Part shown: positions 24,076-32,966 of the stretch, piece after piece
Layout of the letters: every line of letters begins with the position of its first letter
How positions within the stretch are numbered: position 1 is the first letter of the stretch
Source: Roseomonas genomospecies 6
Lineage (GTDB): Bacteria > Pseudomonadota > Alphaproteobacteria > Azospirillales > Azospirillaceae
Assembly (NCBI RefSeq): GCF_008365375.1
Contig: NZ_QOKW01000005.1
Span: 62,001 to 126,000, forward strand
DNA length: 64,000 bases
Direction of reading: 5' to 3'
Notes under the pieces: generated by a model
The model's input: the letters and a program-made list of their open reading frames with translations, nothing else
Database searches by the model: none
What the model was told of the DNA's origin: nothing
Translations under genes and position numbers: made by a program

Positions 24076-24660
24076 TCACCCCCGCGGGGCGTGCTTGTTC
24101 AGGATGCGCTGCAGGGTGCGGCGGTGCATCTTCAGGCGGCGGGCCGTTTCGGAGACGTTGCGGTCGCACTGCTCGAACACGCGCTGGATGTGTTCCCACC
24201 GCACGCGGTCGGCGGACATCGGGTTTTCCGGCGGGGAGGGCAGGGGACGGCCATCGGCCAGCAGGGCGGATTCCACGGCGTCGGCGTCCGCGGGCTTCGG
24301 CAGGTAATCGACGGCGCCGGCCTTCACCGCGGCCACCGCCGTGGCGATGTTGCCGTAACCGGTCAGCATGACGATGCGGGCGTCGGGGCGCGCGTCGCGC
24401 AGGGTCTTGACCACGTCCAGGCCGCTGCCGTCCGCCAGCCGCAGATCGACCACCGCGAAGGCCGGGGCCGATTCCTGGGCGACGTCGATCCCGAGCTGCA
24501 CGCTGTCCACGGCCACCACGTTGAAACCGCGCTTTTCCATGGCGCGCGCGAGGCGGGTTCGGAACGGAGCGTCGTCGTCGACGATGAGGAGGCTGCGGGT
24601 AACGTCACCCGTGAACGTCAGCTTGGCGGTTTCGCCCGTTGGACTCTCGTCCGTGGTCAT
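24076..24660 (-). CDS. actR: ActR/RegA/PrrA-type redox response regulator
   Basis: This 194-residue regulator has a receiver domain (residues about 22-140), with acidic residues at 28-30, the phosphoacceptor Asp72 in VVDLRLADGSG, Thr in MLTGYGNIATAV and Lys in YLPKPAD. A Pro-rich linker leads to a short Fis-like HTH (RNVSETARRLKMHRRTLQRIL), nearly invariant across the RegA/ActR family. These regulators control respiration, carbon and nitrogen fixation genes in response to the quinone pool and oxygen. The gene begins 14 bases after actS and is co-transcribed with it. Confidence 0.95.
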   Translation of the reverse strand: MTTDESPTGETAKLTFTGDVTRSLLIVDDDAPFRTRLARAMEKRGFNVVAVDSVQLGIDVAQESAPAFAVVDLRLADGSGLDVVKTLRDARPDARIVMLTGYGNIATAVAAVKAGAVDYLPKPADADAVESALLADGRPLPSPPENPMSADRVRWEHIQRVFEQCDRNVSETARRLKMHRRTLQRILNKHAPRG

Positions 24661-24674
24661 CGCGCTATCCACCA

Positions 24675-26027
24675 CTAGTCCTCTGGTTCTAAGACACCAC
24701 GGTCCCAACGTACGACAACTCGCGCGCCGCCGCTACGGTTATTGCTAAAGGCTACCAGGGCACCCGTTTTCTCTAGCAGCGTTTGTGCGATGAAGATTCC
24801 CAGTCCCATATGTCCCGACCGTTCGCTTCTCGCGGACAGGTAGGGCTCGCCGATGCGGCTCAGCAGATGGGCGGGGTATCCGGGCCCGTCGTCCATCACC
24901 GCCACGGTGGCCGACTTCGCGTCCCAGGAGGCAACGACGGTCACGCGCCCGCTGGCGAACTGGTGGGCGTTCTGGATGAAGTTGCCCAGACCGTGGATGA
25001 TTTCCGGGCTGCGGCGGACGATGGGCTCCTCCACCCCGGCGGTATCCCCCGCGGCGCTGTTGCGCTCCACCACGAATTGGATGTGGCCCAGCCGGTGCGG
25101 CGCGCCCGCCGCTTCCACCAGCGCGGTCAGGGGCAGCCGCTCGAACGGGTCGCCGCCGTCGGCTTCCGGCTTGCGGGCCAGCTCCGCCAGGATCTCACGG
25201 CAGCGCATCACCTGGCTTTGCAGAAGCGCCACGTCCTCGGTGTAGGGGCTGTCCGGCGGCATGTCGTGCAGAAGCTCCTTCGCCACCACGGCGATGGTGC
25301 CGAGCGGCGACCCCAGCTCGTGCGCGGCGGCGGCGGCCAGAGCGCCCAGCGAGGACAGCCGCTGCTCCCGCGCCAGCGCCACCTGCGAGGCCGACAGGGC
25401 GTTGGCGAAGCGCCGCGCCTCCTCCGCCACGCGGAAGACGTAGCCGCTGATGAAGCCGGCGGACACCGACAGCGACAGCCAGATGCCGAAGGCGTAGAGC
25501 GGGGCGACCGAGGGCATCGGCTCCGGCCAGGGCAGGGGGAAATGCCACAGCGCCAGCACGGTCAGGCAGACGAGGTTCAGGCCGGTCAGCAGGACCACGC
25601 TGTAGCGCGACAGGATCGCCGCGGCCACCGTCATCGGCGCCAGCAGCAGGATGGCGAAGGGGTTGGCGAGGCCGCCGGTCAGATAGAGCAGCAGCGTGAG
25701 CTGCAGCATGTCGTAGCCGAGATAGAGCGCCGCGTCCCGGTCGGCCAGCCGCAGCCTCCCGCCGCGCTGGGCCATCGCCACGAGGTTCAGCAGCACCGAC
25801 GCCCCGATGGCCGCCAGCACCGGCCCCAGCGGCAGCGGGAAGCCCATGACAAGTTGCACCGACGCCACGGTGGCGAGCTGACCGATCACGGCGATCCAGC
25901 GGATCAGGATCAGGGTGCGCAGCGTGACGCGCCCGTCCAGGTTGGTCCATTGGGCCGGTCCAGGACGATTGCCGTGCGTCGGGGCGTGGCGGACGGATGA
26001 GGCAGCGGCGGCGGAACCGACGGTCAT
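24675..26027 (-). CDS. actS: ActS/RegB/PrrB-type redox sensor histidine kinase
   Basis: This 450-residue kinase has six membrane helices in residues about 35-200. The quinone-binding signature GGLANPFAILLLAP is present, as is the H-box SLGALAAAAAHELGSPLGTI with phospho-accepting His236. Cys276 in QVMRCREIL matches the redox-active Cys of RegB. The ATPase domain has N-box FIQNAHQFASG, DDGPGYP and GHMGLGIFIAQTLLE. Oxidised ubiquinone or disulfide formation would turn kinase activity down. ATG at 26027 gives the usual short N-terminus. It is divergent from the ABC exporter genes with a 110-base gap. Confidence 0.95.
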   Translation of the reverse strand: MTVGSAAAASSVRHAPTHGNRPGPAQWTNLDGRVTLRTLILIRWIAVIGQLATVASVQLVMGFPLPLGPVLAAIGASVLLNLVAMAQRGGRLRLADRDAALYLGYDMLQLTLLLYLTGGLANPFAILLLAPMTVAAAILSRYSVVLLTGLNLVCLTVLALWHFPLPWPEPMPSVAPLYAFGIWLSLSVSAGFISGYVFRVAEEARRFANALSASQVALAREQRLSSLGALAAAAAHELGSPLGTIAVVAKELLHDMPPDSPYTEDVALLQSQVMRCREILAELARKPEADGGDPFERLPLTALVEAAGAPHRLGHIQFVVERNSAAGDTAGVEEPIVRRSPEIIHGLGNFIQNAHQFASGRVTVVASWDAKSATVAVMDDGPGYPAHLLSRIGEPYLSARSERSGHMGLGIFIAQTLLEKTGALVAFSNNRSGGARVVVRWDRGVLEPED

Positions 26028-26137
26028 GGGGGCGGACTTTCCAACAGGGGCCGCTGTTCCCGCGGCTTCGTATCGATTTGTTGGATGCTGTTTTGCCACT
26101 CTGGCGTTTGCGCGCCAAGCGGCCATATTCTCCGCCT

Positions 26138-26950
26138 ATGGATCAATGCGCAAAACGGCACGCCATCCGGGCCGAAAACCTGACCAAACGCTACGGCACG
26201 GCCCGGTCCGGCGAGGTCACCGCGGTGGACGGCATCTCCTTCACCGTGGGGGCGGGGACGGTCACCGGGCTTCTGGGGGGCAATGGCGCCGGCAAGACGA
26301 CGACCATTTCCATGCTCCTGGGGCTTCTGCTGCCGACCTCCGGCACGGTGGAGGTGCTGGGGGTGGACATGGTGCGCCACCGCCACGCGGCGCTTCCCCG
26401 CATGAACTTCTCCTCCCCCTATGTGGAGCTTCCGCACCGGCTGACCGTGCGGGAGAACCTGACCGTCTACGGGCACCTCTACGGCTTGAAGGGCGTGAAG
26501 CGGCGGGTGGAGGAGCTGGCCGAGCATCTTGAATTGACGCGCTTCCTGGAGCGCCCCTCCGGCGGTCTGTCGGCGGGGCAGAAGACGCGGGTGGCGCTGG
26601 CCAAGGCGCTGCTCAACCGGCCCGAGTTGCTGCTGCTGGACGAGCCGACCGCCTCGCTCGACCCCGACACGGCGGACTGGATTCGCACCTATCTGGAACG
26701 CTACCGCTTCGAATCCGGGGCCACCATCCTGCTCGCCTCCCACAACATGCTGGAGGTGGAGCGGCTGTGCGACGACGTGCTGATGATGCGCCAGGGGCGG
26801 ATCGTCGACCGCGGGTCCCCGGCGGCGCTGCTGGCCCGCTATGGCCGGACCTCGCTGGAGGACGTGTTCCTGGACATCGCCCGCGACCGCGCCAACGGCG
26901 AGGACGCCAGCCGGGATGCCAACCGGGAGGCCGCCGATGCCGCCGAGTGA
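26138..26950 (+). CDS. ABC-2 type exporter ATP-binding protein
   Basis: This 270-residue ATPase has Walker A LLGGNGAGKTTT (residues about 46-56), a Q-loop replaced by NFSSPYVELPHRLTV, a signature written GGLSAGQKTRVALAKAL, Walker B LLLLDEP with the D-loop SLDPD, and switch His in LASHNM. The Asn in place of Pro within Walker A and the unusual Q-loop set it slightly apart from DrrA/NodI types. It pairs with the membrane protein whose start overlaps its 3' end by 14 bases. The cargo is unknown; the lpxD-like gene next door suggests an envelope-related substrate. Confidence 0.9.
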   Translation: MDQCAKRHAIRAENLTKRYGTARSGEVTAVDGISFTVGAGTVTGLLGGNGAGKTTTISMLLGLLLPTSGTVEVLGVDMVRHRHAALPRMNFSSPYVELPHRLTVRENLTVYGHLYGLKGVKRRVEELAEHLELTRFLERPSGGLSAGQKTRVALAKALLNRPELLLLDEPTASLDPDTADWIRTYLERYRFESGATILLASHNMLEVERLCDDVLMMRQGRIVDRGSPAALLARYGRTSLEDVFLDIARDRANGEDASRDANREAADAAE

Positions 26951-27773
26951 CGCCGCCGTGATGGTCCACCCGAACCCGGCCTTCTCCGTCCGCCGGGTCG
27001 GGGCGATGGTCCTGCGCTACTGGTATCTGCTGCGCGGGTCCTGGCCGCGTTTCCTGGAGCTGGCCTACTGGCCGACCATGCAGATGATCCTGTGGGGTTA
27101 CATCAACCAGTTCATGGCCACCTCCAGCGCCTGGGTGGCGCAGGGGGCGGGGGTGCTGGTCAGCGCGGTGCTTCTGTGGGACGTGCTGTTCCGCGGGCAG
27201 CTCGGCGTGTCGGTGTCCTTCCTGGAGGAGATGTGGTCGCGCAACCTGGGACACCTCTTCGTCAGCCCGCTGCGCCCCGGCGAATGGGTGGCGGCGCTGT
27301 TCGGGATGAGCCTGATCCGAACCGTCATCGGCGTGGTTCCGGCGGCGCTTCTGGCGATTCCGCTCTTCGGCTACTCCCTGTTCGACCTGGGGCTTCCGCT
27401 GGCCGGTTTCTTCGCCAACCTGATCGTCTTCGGCTGGTCGTTGGGGCTGGTCATCGTGGCGCTGATCCTGCGCTACGGCATGGGGGCGGAAGGGCTGGCC
27501 TGGATCGTCGTCTTCATGCTGGCCCCGGTCAGCGCCGTCTATTACCCGGTCAGCGTCCTGCCGGGCTGGCTGCAATGGGTCGCGCTGTCCCTGCCGTCCA
27601 GCCACGTCTTCGAAGGGATGCGCGCCATCCTGTTCGACGGCACCATGCGCTGGGACCATCTGGCCTGGGCGGTGGGCCTGAACGCGCTGTTCATGGGGCT
27701 GTGCACGGCGGCCTTCCTCTATTCCTTCCGTCAGGCGCGGGTGCGCGGGGCGCTGCTTCAGACGGGGGAATGA
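26937..27773 (+). CDS. ABC-2 type exporter permease
   Basis: This 278-residue membrane protein has six hydrophobic segments typical of ABC-2 permeases. Features include a GYINQFMA loop, the helix-turn [18 protein letters not shown] after the second segment, and [30 protein letters not shown], the family's conserved C-terminal half. ATG at 26937 follows GGGAGG; a second in-frame ATG at 26961 is possible. It is translationally coupled to the ATPase gene. Confidence 0.88.
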   Translation: MPPSDAAVMVHPNPAFSVRRVGAMVLRYWYLLRGSWPRFLELAYWPTMQMILWGYINQFMATSSAWVAQGAGVLVSAVLLWDVLFRGQLGVSVSFLEEMWSRNLGHLFVSPLRPGEWVAALFGMSLIRTVIGVVPAALLAIPLFGYSLFDLGLPLAGFFANLIVFGWSLGLVIVALILRYGMGAEGLAWIVVFMLAPVSAVYYPVSVLPGWLQWVALSLPSSHVFEGMRAILFDGTMRWDHLAWAVGLNALFMGLCTAAFLYSFRQARVRGALLQTGE

Positions 27774-27853
27774 CAAAAGGTGCCGGCTCTCGCCAGCACC
27801 GGCCAGCCGTGCTAGCGTCCCGGCCTCTTCGGACCGACAGCCAGAGCGCCGCC

Positions 27854-28981
27854 ATGACTCCCGTTTCCCCCGCCGCCCCGGTCACCCTCGCCGAGATCGC
27901 CGCCGCCCTGGGCGCCGCGCTGGAGGGCGACGGCTCCGTCCGCATCGCCCGCGCCGTCCACCCGTCGGAGGCCGAAGGGCCGGAGGATCTGGCGCTCGCC
28001 ATGGAAAAGGGTCTGACGGACCTGCTCGCCAACGGCAAGGCCGTCGCCGCCGTGGTCGCGGAGGGGGCGGAGGTGCCCGCCAACCTGAAGGGCTGGATCG
28101 TCGTGAAGCGCCCGCGCTTCGCCATGGCCGGGCTGACGACCGTCTTCGAAAAGCCGGTCCACGCCGAGCCGGGCGTCCACCCCGCCGCCTTCGTGGCGCC
28201 GGAGGCGGTGCTGGGGCAGGGCGTGTCGGTCGGCCCCTTCGCCTATGTCGGGCCGAGGGCGGTGCTGGGCGAAGGCGTGATCGTGATGCCGCACGCCACG
28301 GTCGGGGCGGAGGCGGTGATCGGCAAGGACTGCCTGCTGCACCCCGGCGCCCGCATCGGCGAGCGGGTGGTGATGGGCGAGCGCTGCATCATCCATCCCA
28401 ACGCCGCGGTCGGCAACGACGGCTTCAGCTTCGTGACGCCCGAGCCGGGCAGCGTGGAATCGGCCAAGGCGACCGGCCGGGTGGTCGGCACCAACGTGCT
28501 GATCCACCGCGTGAACTCCATCGGCACGGTGATCCTGGGCGACGACGTGGAGATCGGGGCGAACGCCACCATCGACCGCGGCACCATCACGGCGACCCGC
28601 ATCGGCTCCGGTACGAAGATCGACAACCTCGTGCAGATCGGCCACAACGTGCAGATCGGCACCAACTGCATGCTGTGCGGCCATGTCGGCATCGCCGGCA
28701 GCACGACCATCGGCGACCGCGTGGTGCTGGCCGGCAAGGTGGGCGTGGCGGATCATGTGAAGATCGGCAACGACGCGGTGGTGGCCGCCAATTCCGGCGT
28801 CGGGACGGACATCCCGGCGAAGGCCGTTTACATGGGCTACCCGGCGGTGCCGCGCGACCGCGCCTTCGACCAGTACAAGGGGCTGGCCCGCCTGAAGCGG
28901 ATGTACGCGGACGTGACCGACCTGAAGAAGCGCGTCGGGGCGCTGGATGGGGGCGGGAAGGCGGCGGTCGAGGAGAAGTGA
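27854..28981 (+). CDS. lpxD: LpxD-like UDP-3-O-acylglucosamine N-acyltransferase, outside the usual lpx cluster
   Basis: This 375-residue protein has the LpxD layout: an N-terminal uridine-binding domain (residues about 1-100) and a left-handed beta-helix of hexapeptide repeats (about 110-300) with a helical C-terminus. [12 protein letters not shown] and [14 protein letters not shown], which contains the catalytic His, are diagnostic. The enzyme adds a 3-hydroxyacyl chain to the lipid A precursor. Alphaproteobacterial lpxD normally sits between bamA and fabZ/lpxA; here neither is present, so this may be a second copy. It lies 80 bases after the ABC-2 permease gene. Confidence 0.85.
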   Translation: MTPVSPAAPVTLAEIAAALGAALEGDGSVRIARAVHPSEAEGPEDLALAMEKGLTDLLANGKAVAAVVAEGAEVPANLKGWIVVKRPRFAMAGLTTVFEKPVHAEPGVHPAAFVAPEAVLGQGVSVGPFAYVGPRAVLGEGVIVMPHATVGAEAVIGKDCLLHPGARIGERVVMGERCIIHPNAAVGNDGFSFVTPEPGSVESAKATGRVVGTNVLIHRVNSIGTVILGDDVEIGANATIDRGTITATRIGSGTKIDNLVQIGHNVQIGTNCMLCGHVGIAGSTTIGDRVVLAGKVGVADHVKIGNDAVVAANSGVGTDIPAKAVYMGYPAVPRDRAFDQYKGLARLKRMYADVTDLKKRVGALDGGGKAAVEEK

Positions 28982-28994
28982 TCGGAGAAGTATT

Positions 28995-29103
28995 GCCCCC
29001 TCCCTAACCCTCCCCCGCTGACGCAGGGGAGGGGATAGAACTCCCTCTCCTGCGTCAGCGGGGGAGGGAAGGGGCCCATGCGAAGCATGGGAAGGGTGGG
29101 GGC
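28995..29103. repeat. GC-rich palindromic repeat, copy 3 (facing pair with extra hairpin)
   Basis: The left element (28995-29034) carries the CCCTCCCCCGCTGACGCAG core. The right element (29041-29076) is its inverse, with CTGCGTCAGCGGGG. A further small hairpin, CCCATGC-GAA-GCATGGG (29075-29091), interrupts the G-rich tail. The block lies 13 bases after the lpxD stop, between convergent genes, and may terminate both. Confidence 0.85.
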
Positions 29104-29125
29104 AAGCACCGCCCCGATCAAACGC

Positions 29126-29635
29126 TCACTGAAACGCGATCTTCGCGTGATCGCCCGGCTTCGGCGGTTCGCCGGTGATCTTCGCCTTCACATAGCCGTA
29201 GGCGTAAACCATGGCACTGGATGGGCTGTCCCAGTATTCGGCCCGGTCGACGCTGATCTTCAGCAGCGCGAGATCGGGGTCGTCCACCCCCTGCGGGAAC
29301 CAGGTGGACAGGATGTCCCGCCAGAGGAAGCGGATCTTGTCGCGGTCGCGCACCGTTTCCGCCACGCCGGACACCGACACGTAATCCTGCTTGTCCGGGT
29401 CGGCGTAGGACAGGTTGACGCGCCAATGCGTCTTCAGTTCATGCACCTTCGGCGAATCGGCCCGCGTAAAGAACCACAAGGTGCCGTCGTCGAACCCCGC
29501 GTGCGGCAGGGTCGCCATCGGGCGGGAATGCAGGATGCCGTTCTCGTCCAGCGTCGTCATCATGCAGATGCGCACGCCCTTGATCATGCCCCAGAGCTTC
29601 TCGGCGGCCTCGCGATCGTCAGCGCTTCTTGCCAT
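29126..29635 (-). CDS. Pyridoxamine 5'-phosphate oxidase-like (general stress protein 26 family) protein
   Basis: This 169-residue protein has the split-barrel flavin-binding fold of the PNPOx-like general stress group. RICMMTTLDENGILHSRPMATL is the first strand pair, LWFFTRADSPKVHELKTHWRVNLSYADP the core, and YVSVSGVAETVRDRDKIRFLW the conserved second half. A C-terminal YAYGYVKAKITGEPP tail is typical of this subgroup. It probably binds FMN, FAD or F420-like cofactors; the substrate is unknown. It is converging on lpxD and transcribed alone. Confidence 0.9.
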   Translation of the reverse strand: MARSADDREAAEKLWGMIKGVRICMMTTLDENGILHSRPMATLPHAGFDDGTLWFFTRADSPKVHELKTHWRVNLSYADPDKQDYVSVSGVAETVRDRDKIRFLWRDILSTWFPQGVDDPDLALLKISVDRAEYWDSPSSAMVYAYGYVKAKITGEPPKPGDHAKIAFQ

Positions 29636-29671
29636 GGTCTGACCCTCTATCGGTAGCCCAACGGAGTTCCG

Positions 29672-30301
29672 TCAACGCCCGCTGCCCGAAAAGGTTCCGA
29701 GCGCGTTCAGGGCCGCCACCGACCAGGAATCGCCCTCTTCGCCGCCGCCATAATGGTCGATCCGCGACAGCGACAGCGGCGCCACCGCCAGCCGGAGCGC
29801 CGCCTGAGGCGTCAGGTCGAGCGCCAGCGCCAGCGCCGCGCGGATCGGCCCGCCGTGGATCACCGCCACGATGTCGCGACCGGCGTGCGCCTCGGTCAGG
29901 CGGGCGACGGCGCCGGCCACCCGCTGCATCACAGCGGCGAAGCTCTCGCCGCCCGGCGGGGCTTCCGCCGCCGGGTCGGTCCAGAAGCGGCGGGCCTCTT
30001 CGGGCTGGGTTTCCGCCACCGCACCGTGGGACAGCCCCTCCCATCGCCCGAAATCCTGCTCGGCGAGGTCGCGCTCGATCAGCGCCATGTCGCTGCCGGG
30101 CAGGCGCAGCGCCGCCGCCGTCTGGCGCGTGCGGCGCAGATGCGAGGTCACCCAGACCGCCTGAGGCGGCAGGCGCGCCGCCAACTCCGCCAGGGCCGCC
30201 ACGTCGCCGGTGTCGGCGGGAAGATCGCTCCGCCCGTAGATCAGCTTGTCGGGATTCGGGACGGGGGCGTGGCGGATCAGCCACCAGCGAGTGTTTTTCA
30301 T
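29672..30301 (-). CDS. cobC: Histidine phosphatase, probable alpha-ribazole phosphatase (CobC)
   Basis: This 209-residue histidine-phosphatase-branch-1 protein has the RHG-type motif WLIRHAPVPNPDK (catalytic His), SHLRRTRQTAAAL, EQDFGRWEG and VAVIHGGPIRAAL (second His). GPLxGxxWS is not needed for CobC. Its start overlaps the stop of cobS by four bases (ATG at 30299-30301), and that coupling supports removal of phosphate from alpha-ribazole phosphate in cobalamin lower-ligand assembly. A generic phosphatase role is the alternative. Confidence 0.85.
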   Translation of the reverse strand: MKNTRWWLIRHAPVPNPDKLIYGRSDLPADTGDVAALAELAARLPPQAVWVTSHLRRTRQTAAALRLPGSDMALIERDLAEQDFGRWEGLSHGAVAETQPEEARRFWTDPAAEAPPGGESFAAVMQRVAGAVARLTEAHAGRDIVAVIHGGPIRAALALALDLTPQAALRLAVAPLSLSRIDHYGGGEEGDSWSVAALNALGTFSGSGR

Positions 30302-31074
30302 ACAACAGTCGCGGCCAAGGTGAGCAGGACGGCGGCCTCCGCCACCTGCTGGGCGGCGCCGAACACGTCGCCGGTGTGGCCGCCGATCTGCCGCCGCGCC
30401 TGCCACGCCACCGCTAGGGCGGCCAGGGCCGCGGCGAGGATCGCGGCGGGCGCCGTCCAGCCCAGCGCCGCCACGGCCACGGCCAGCGCCAGGGCGAGCG
30501 CCAGGGCCACGGTGCCGGGCGCCGGGCGCCCCTGCCGGGCGGCGAGGCCGTCGGCGCGGGCCGGGGCCATGAGGCGGGCCATCGCCGCCATGCCGCCGCG
30601 CGACAGGGCGCCCGACGCCAGAAGGGCGGGGATCGCCACGCGCGGCTCGGCCAGCGCCGCCAGCGCCGAGGCGCGGACGGCCACCGAGAAGACGATGGCC
30701 AGCACGCCGTAGCTGCCGACCCGGCTGTCCCGCATGATCTCCAGCTTGCGGCCCCGGTCTCGCCCGCCGCCGAAGCCGTCCGCGACGTCCGCCGCCCCGT
30801 CCTCGTGCAGGGCGCCGGTGATCCAGACCATGGCGCCCAGCGCCAGCAGCGCCGCCGGCAGCGGCGGCAGATGCGCCAGCGCGGCCACTCCATAGACCGC
30901 GCCGCCGAACAGTCCCACCCCGGCCCCCACCAGGGGAAACCAGCCCATGGCGCGGGCATGGGCGTCCTCTGCCAACGGGCCGGACAGGCGCAGCGGCAAC
31001 CGCGTCAGGAAGACGACGGCCAGCGCCAGTTCGGCGGACCAGCGGCGGGCGGGCGGGGCGGTTTCCTCAAGCAT
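30298..31074 (-). CDS. cobS: Adenosylcobinamide-GDP ribazoletransferase (cobalamin synthase)
   Basis: This 258-residue polytopic membrane enzyme joins adenosylcobinamide-GDP and alpha-ribazole. VVFLTRLPL opens the conserved domain, GWFPLVGAGVGL follows, and GALHEDGAADVADGFGG holds the metal-binding acidic motif, with RDRGRKLEIMRDSRVGSYG after it. Several Ala/Leu-rich helices complete it. ATG at 31074 was chosen as the first in-frame codon with the family's short N-terminus. It is divergent from cobT across 172 bases that show no obvious cobalamin riboswitch. Confidence 0.94.
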   Translation of the reverse strand: MLEETAPPARRWSAELALAVVFLTRLPLRLSGPLAEDAHARAMGWFPLVGAGVGLFGGAVYGVAALAHLPPLPAALLALGAMVWITGALHEDGAADVADGFGGGRDRGRKLEIMRDSRVGSYGVLAIVFSVAVRASALAALAEPRVAIPALLASGALSRGGMAAMARLMAPARADGLAARQGRPAPGTVALALALALAVAVAALGWTAPAAILAAALAALAVAWQARRQIGGHTGDVFGAAQQVAEAAVLLTLAATVV

Positions 31075-31246
31075 GGCGTTCCGGAGTACGGCAACCCCAC
31101 GCCCGCCGCAACGGTTAACCGACGGGACGACAGGCTCTTTGACAGCCTCTTTGACAGGGGCTTGGGAATGGTCCAAGGTCGCGCCGCTTTTTTCATCGCT
31201 TCTCCCTTCACCGCATCTTCTGCCGTCAGCGCCAGGACCCTTCGCC

Positions 31247-32275
31247 ATGAGCAACACGCAGCCCGCCATCACCTTCGAGGAAATCCGCGCGTTGGTGCGC
31301 AACCTGCCGGGGCCGGACCTCGACTCCGGCACGGCGGCGCTCCAGCGCGAACGGCAGCTCACCAAGCCGGCGGGCGCGCTTGGCCGGCTGGAGGAGATCG
31401 CGCAGTGGATGGCGACGTGGCAGGGCCAGCACCCGGCGGAGGTGCGCCGCCCGCGCGTCGCCGTCTTCGCGGGCAACCACGGAGTCGCCGCCCGCGGCGT
31501 GTCGGCCTACCCGGCGGAGGTGACCGCCCAGATGGTCGCCAACTTCCAGAACGGCGGCGCCGCCGTGAACCAGCTCTGCGAGGTGGCCGACGCCGACCTC
31601 CGCGTCTACGAGCTGGACCTGGAGAACCCCACCGCCGATTTCACCCAGGGACCGGCGATGGGCGAGGAGGAGTGCTGCCAAGCCATGGCCTACGGCATGA
31701 TGGCGGTGGAGTCGGGCGTTCAGCTCCTGGCGCTGGGCGAGATGGGCATCGGCAACTCCACCGCGGCGGCGGCGCTCTGCAACGCCCTGTTCGGCGGTGA
31801 GGCCAAGGACTGGACGGGCCGCGGCACCGGCGTGGACGACGAGGGGCTGGCCCGCAAGGTCGCCGCCGTGGAGGCCGGTCTGGCCGCCAACCCGCAGGCC
31901 AAGGACGATCCGTTCGAGGCGCTGCGCCGCTTCGGCGGTTACGAACTGGCGGCCATCGCCGGCGCCATCCTGGCGGCCCGCATGGCGCGGGTGCCGGTGC
32001 TGCTGGACGGCTACGCCTGCACGGCGGCGGCGGCGGTCCTGTTCAAGGCCGACCGCCGGGCGCTGGACCATTGCATGGTCGCCCACCGCTCCGTCGAGCC
32101 GGGCCACGACCATCTGCTCGCCGCCATCGGCAAGGAGCCGCTGCTCGATCTGGGAATGCGCCTGGGCGAGGGCTCGGGTGCCGCGCTGGCGATCAACATC
32201 GTGAAGTCGGCCTGCGCCTGCCACGCCGGCATGGCGACCTTCGCCGACGCGGGCGTCAGCACGCGCGGGGTGTGA
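31247..32275 (+). CDS. cobT: Nicotinate-nucleotide-dimethylbenzimidazole phosphoribosyltransferase
   Basis: This 342-residue CobT makes alpha-ribazole phosphate from nicotinate mononucleotide and dimethylbenzimidazole. LTKPAGALGRLEEIA, VAVFAGNHGVAARGVSAYP, ALGEMGIGNSTAAAAL, LDGYACTAAA and the catalytic Glu region RLGEGSGAALA are all present. It is divergent from cobS-cobC. A 12-base-spaced direct repeat (CTCTTTGACAG at 31135 and 31147) lies in the intervening region. The 3' end is followed by a palindromic repeat. Confidence 0.96.
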   Translation: MSNTQPAITFEEIRALVRNLPGPDLDSGTAALQRERQLTKPAGALGRLEEIAQWMATWQGQHPAEVRRPRVAVFAGNHGVAARGVSAYPAEVTAQMVANFQNGGAAVNQLCEVADADLRVYELDLENPTADFTQGPAMGEEECCQAMAYGMMAVESGVQLLALGEMGIGNSTAAAALCNALFGGEAKDWTGRGTGVDDEGLARKVAAVEAGLAANPQAKDDPFEALRRFGGYELAAIAGAILAARMARVPVLLDGYACTAAAAVLFKADRRALDHCMVAHRSVEPGHDHLLAAIGKEPLLDLGMRLGEGSGAALAINIVKSACACHAGMATFADAGVSTRGV

Positions 32276-32300
32276 GGGGCGGGCGTTCAAGGCACACTTT

Positions 32301-32339
32301 CCCCCACCCTAACCCTCCCCCGCTAACGCAGGGGAGGGG
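32301..32339. repeat. GC-rich palindromic repeat, copy 4 (single)
   Basis: Arms CCCTCCCC (32313-32320) and GGGGAGGG (32331-32338) enclose CGCTAACGCA. It is preceded by the CCCACCCTAA leader seen in the other copies and lies between convergent cobT and the YIP1-like gene, 12 bases from the latter's stop. Confidence 0.8.
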
Positions 32340-32350
32340 ACAGGCGCTGC

Positions 32351-32920
32351 CTACAACAGCCCGTCCGCGAAATCGGTGATGAGCGCGGACAGGAACAGGT
32401 CGAGCATGACCAGAGCCGCCGACGCCACGCCGGAGATGTCCAGCGCCGTGCGCATGACGAACCACTGGTAGGTCAGCATCGCCAGCATGATGCCGAAGAC
32501 CAGCCCTTCGGAAATCGGGCCGGGAAGCACCCCCGTGGCGGCCAGGATCACCACCGGCAGATAGACGCTCATCTGCACGACCGACGACCAGTTGTAGGCG
32601 CACAGGAAGTCCACATAGCGGGCCTGCCGGTCCAGCATCCCGCTCACCCCGTGCATGACGACCGGAAAGGCCGTCCAACTGATGACGTAGGCGATGGCCT
32701 CCACCACAACGATCTGGAACAGCGGCGTATCCGGCACCTGTCCCCACAGCCGGATCGCCAGCAGCAGCGTCCAGGCCGGGGCGACGATCACCGCGGCGTA
32801 GAAGGACTTCCACGCCCCTTCAGGCGTGCGGTCCATGTGCTGCAATCCGGTGGGGTCGAACCGCGCCAGACGATAGGCGCCGAAGACGGAGGAGGCGACG
32901 TCCCGGGCGGTCAGCGGCAT
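32351..32920 (-). CDS. YIP1-like inner membrane protein
   Basis: This 189-residue protein has five hydrophobic segments (residues about 40-58, 68-90, 105-128, 130-150, 165-185). The N-terminus (LTARDVASSVFGAYRLARFDPTG) and the following DRTPEGAWKSFYAAVI resemble a YIP1/DUF1282-like family widespread in Rhodospirillales. The role is unknown, possibly membrane organisation. It lies 46 bases upstream of the dapE stop in the same direction of transcription, so it may be the last gene of the dapD-dapE transcript. Confidence 0.7.
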   Translation of the reverse strand: MPLTARDVASSVFGAYRLARFDPTGLQHMDRTPEGAWKSFYAAVIVAPAWTLLLAIRLWGQVPDTPLFQIVVVEAIAYVISWTAFPVVMHGVSGMLDRQARYVDFLCAYNWSSVVQMSVYLPVVILAATGVLPGPISEGLVFGIMLAMLTYQWFVMRTALDISGVASAALVMLDLFLSALITDFADGLL

Positions 32921-32966
32921 CTTGCGGTCACCGGAGGGTGGAAAGGGTGGTCGGGCGGAAGCTCTG

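Noticed and set aside
31075..31246. Possible cobalamin riboswitch between cobS and cobT
   Set aside because: No B12-box or long structured leader could be recognised in these 172 bases.
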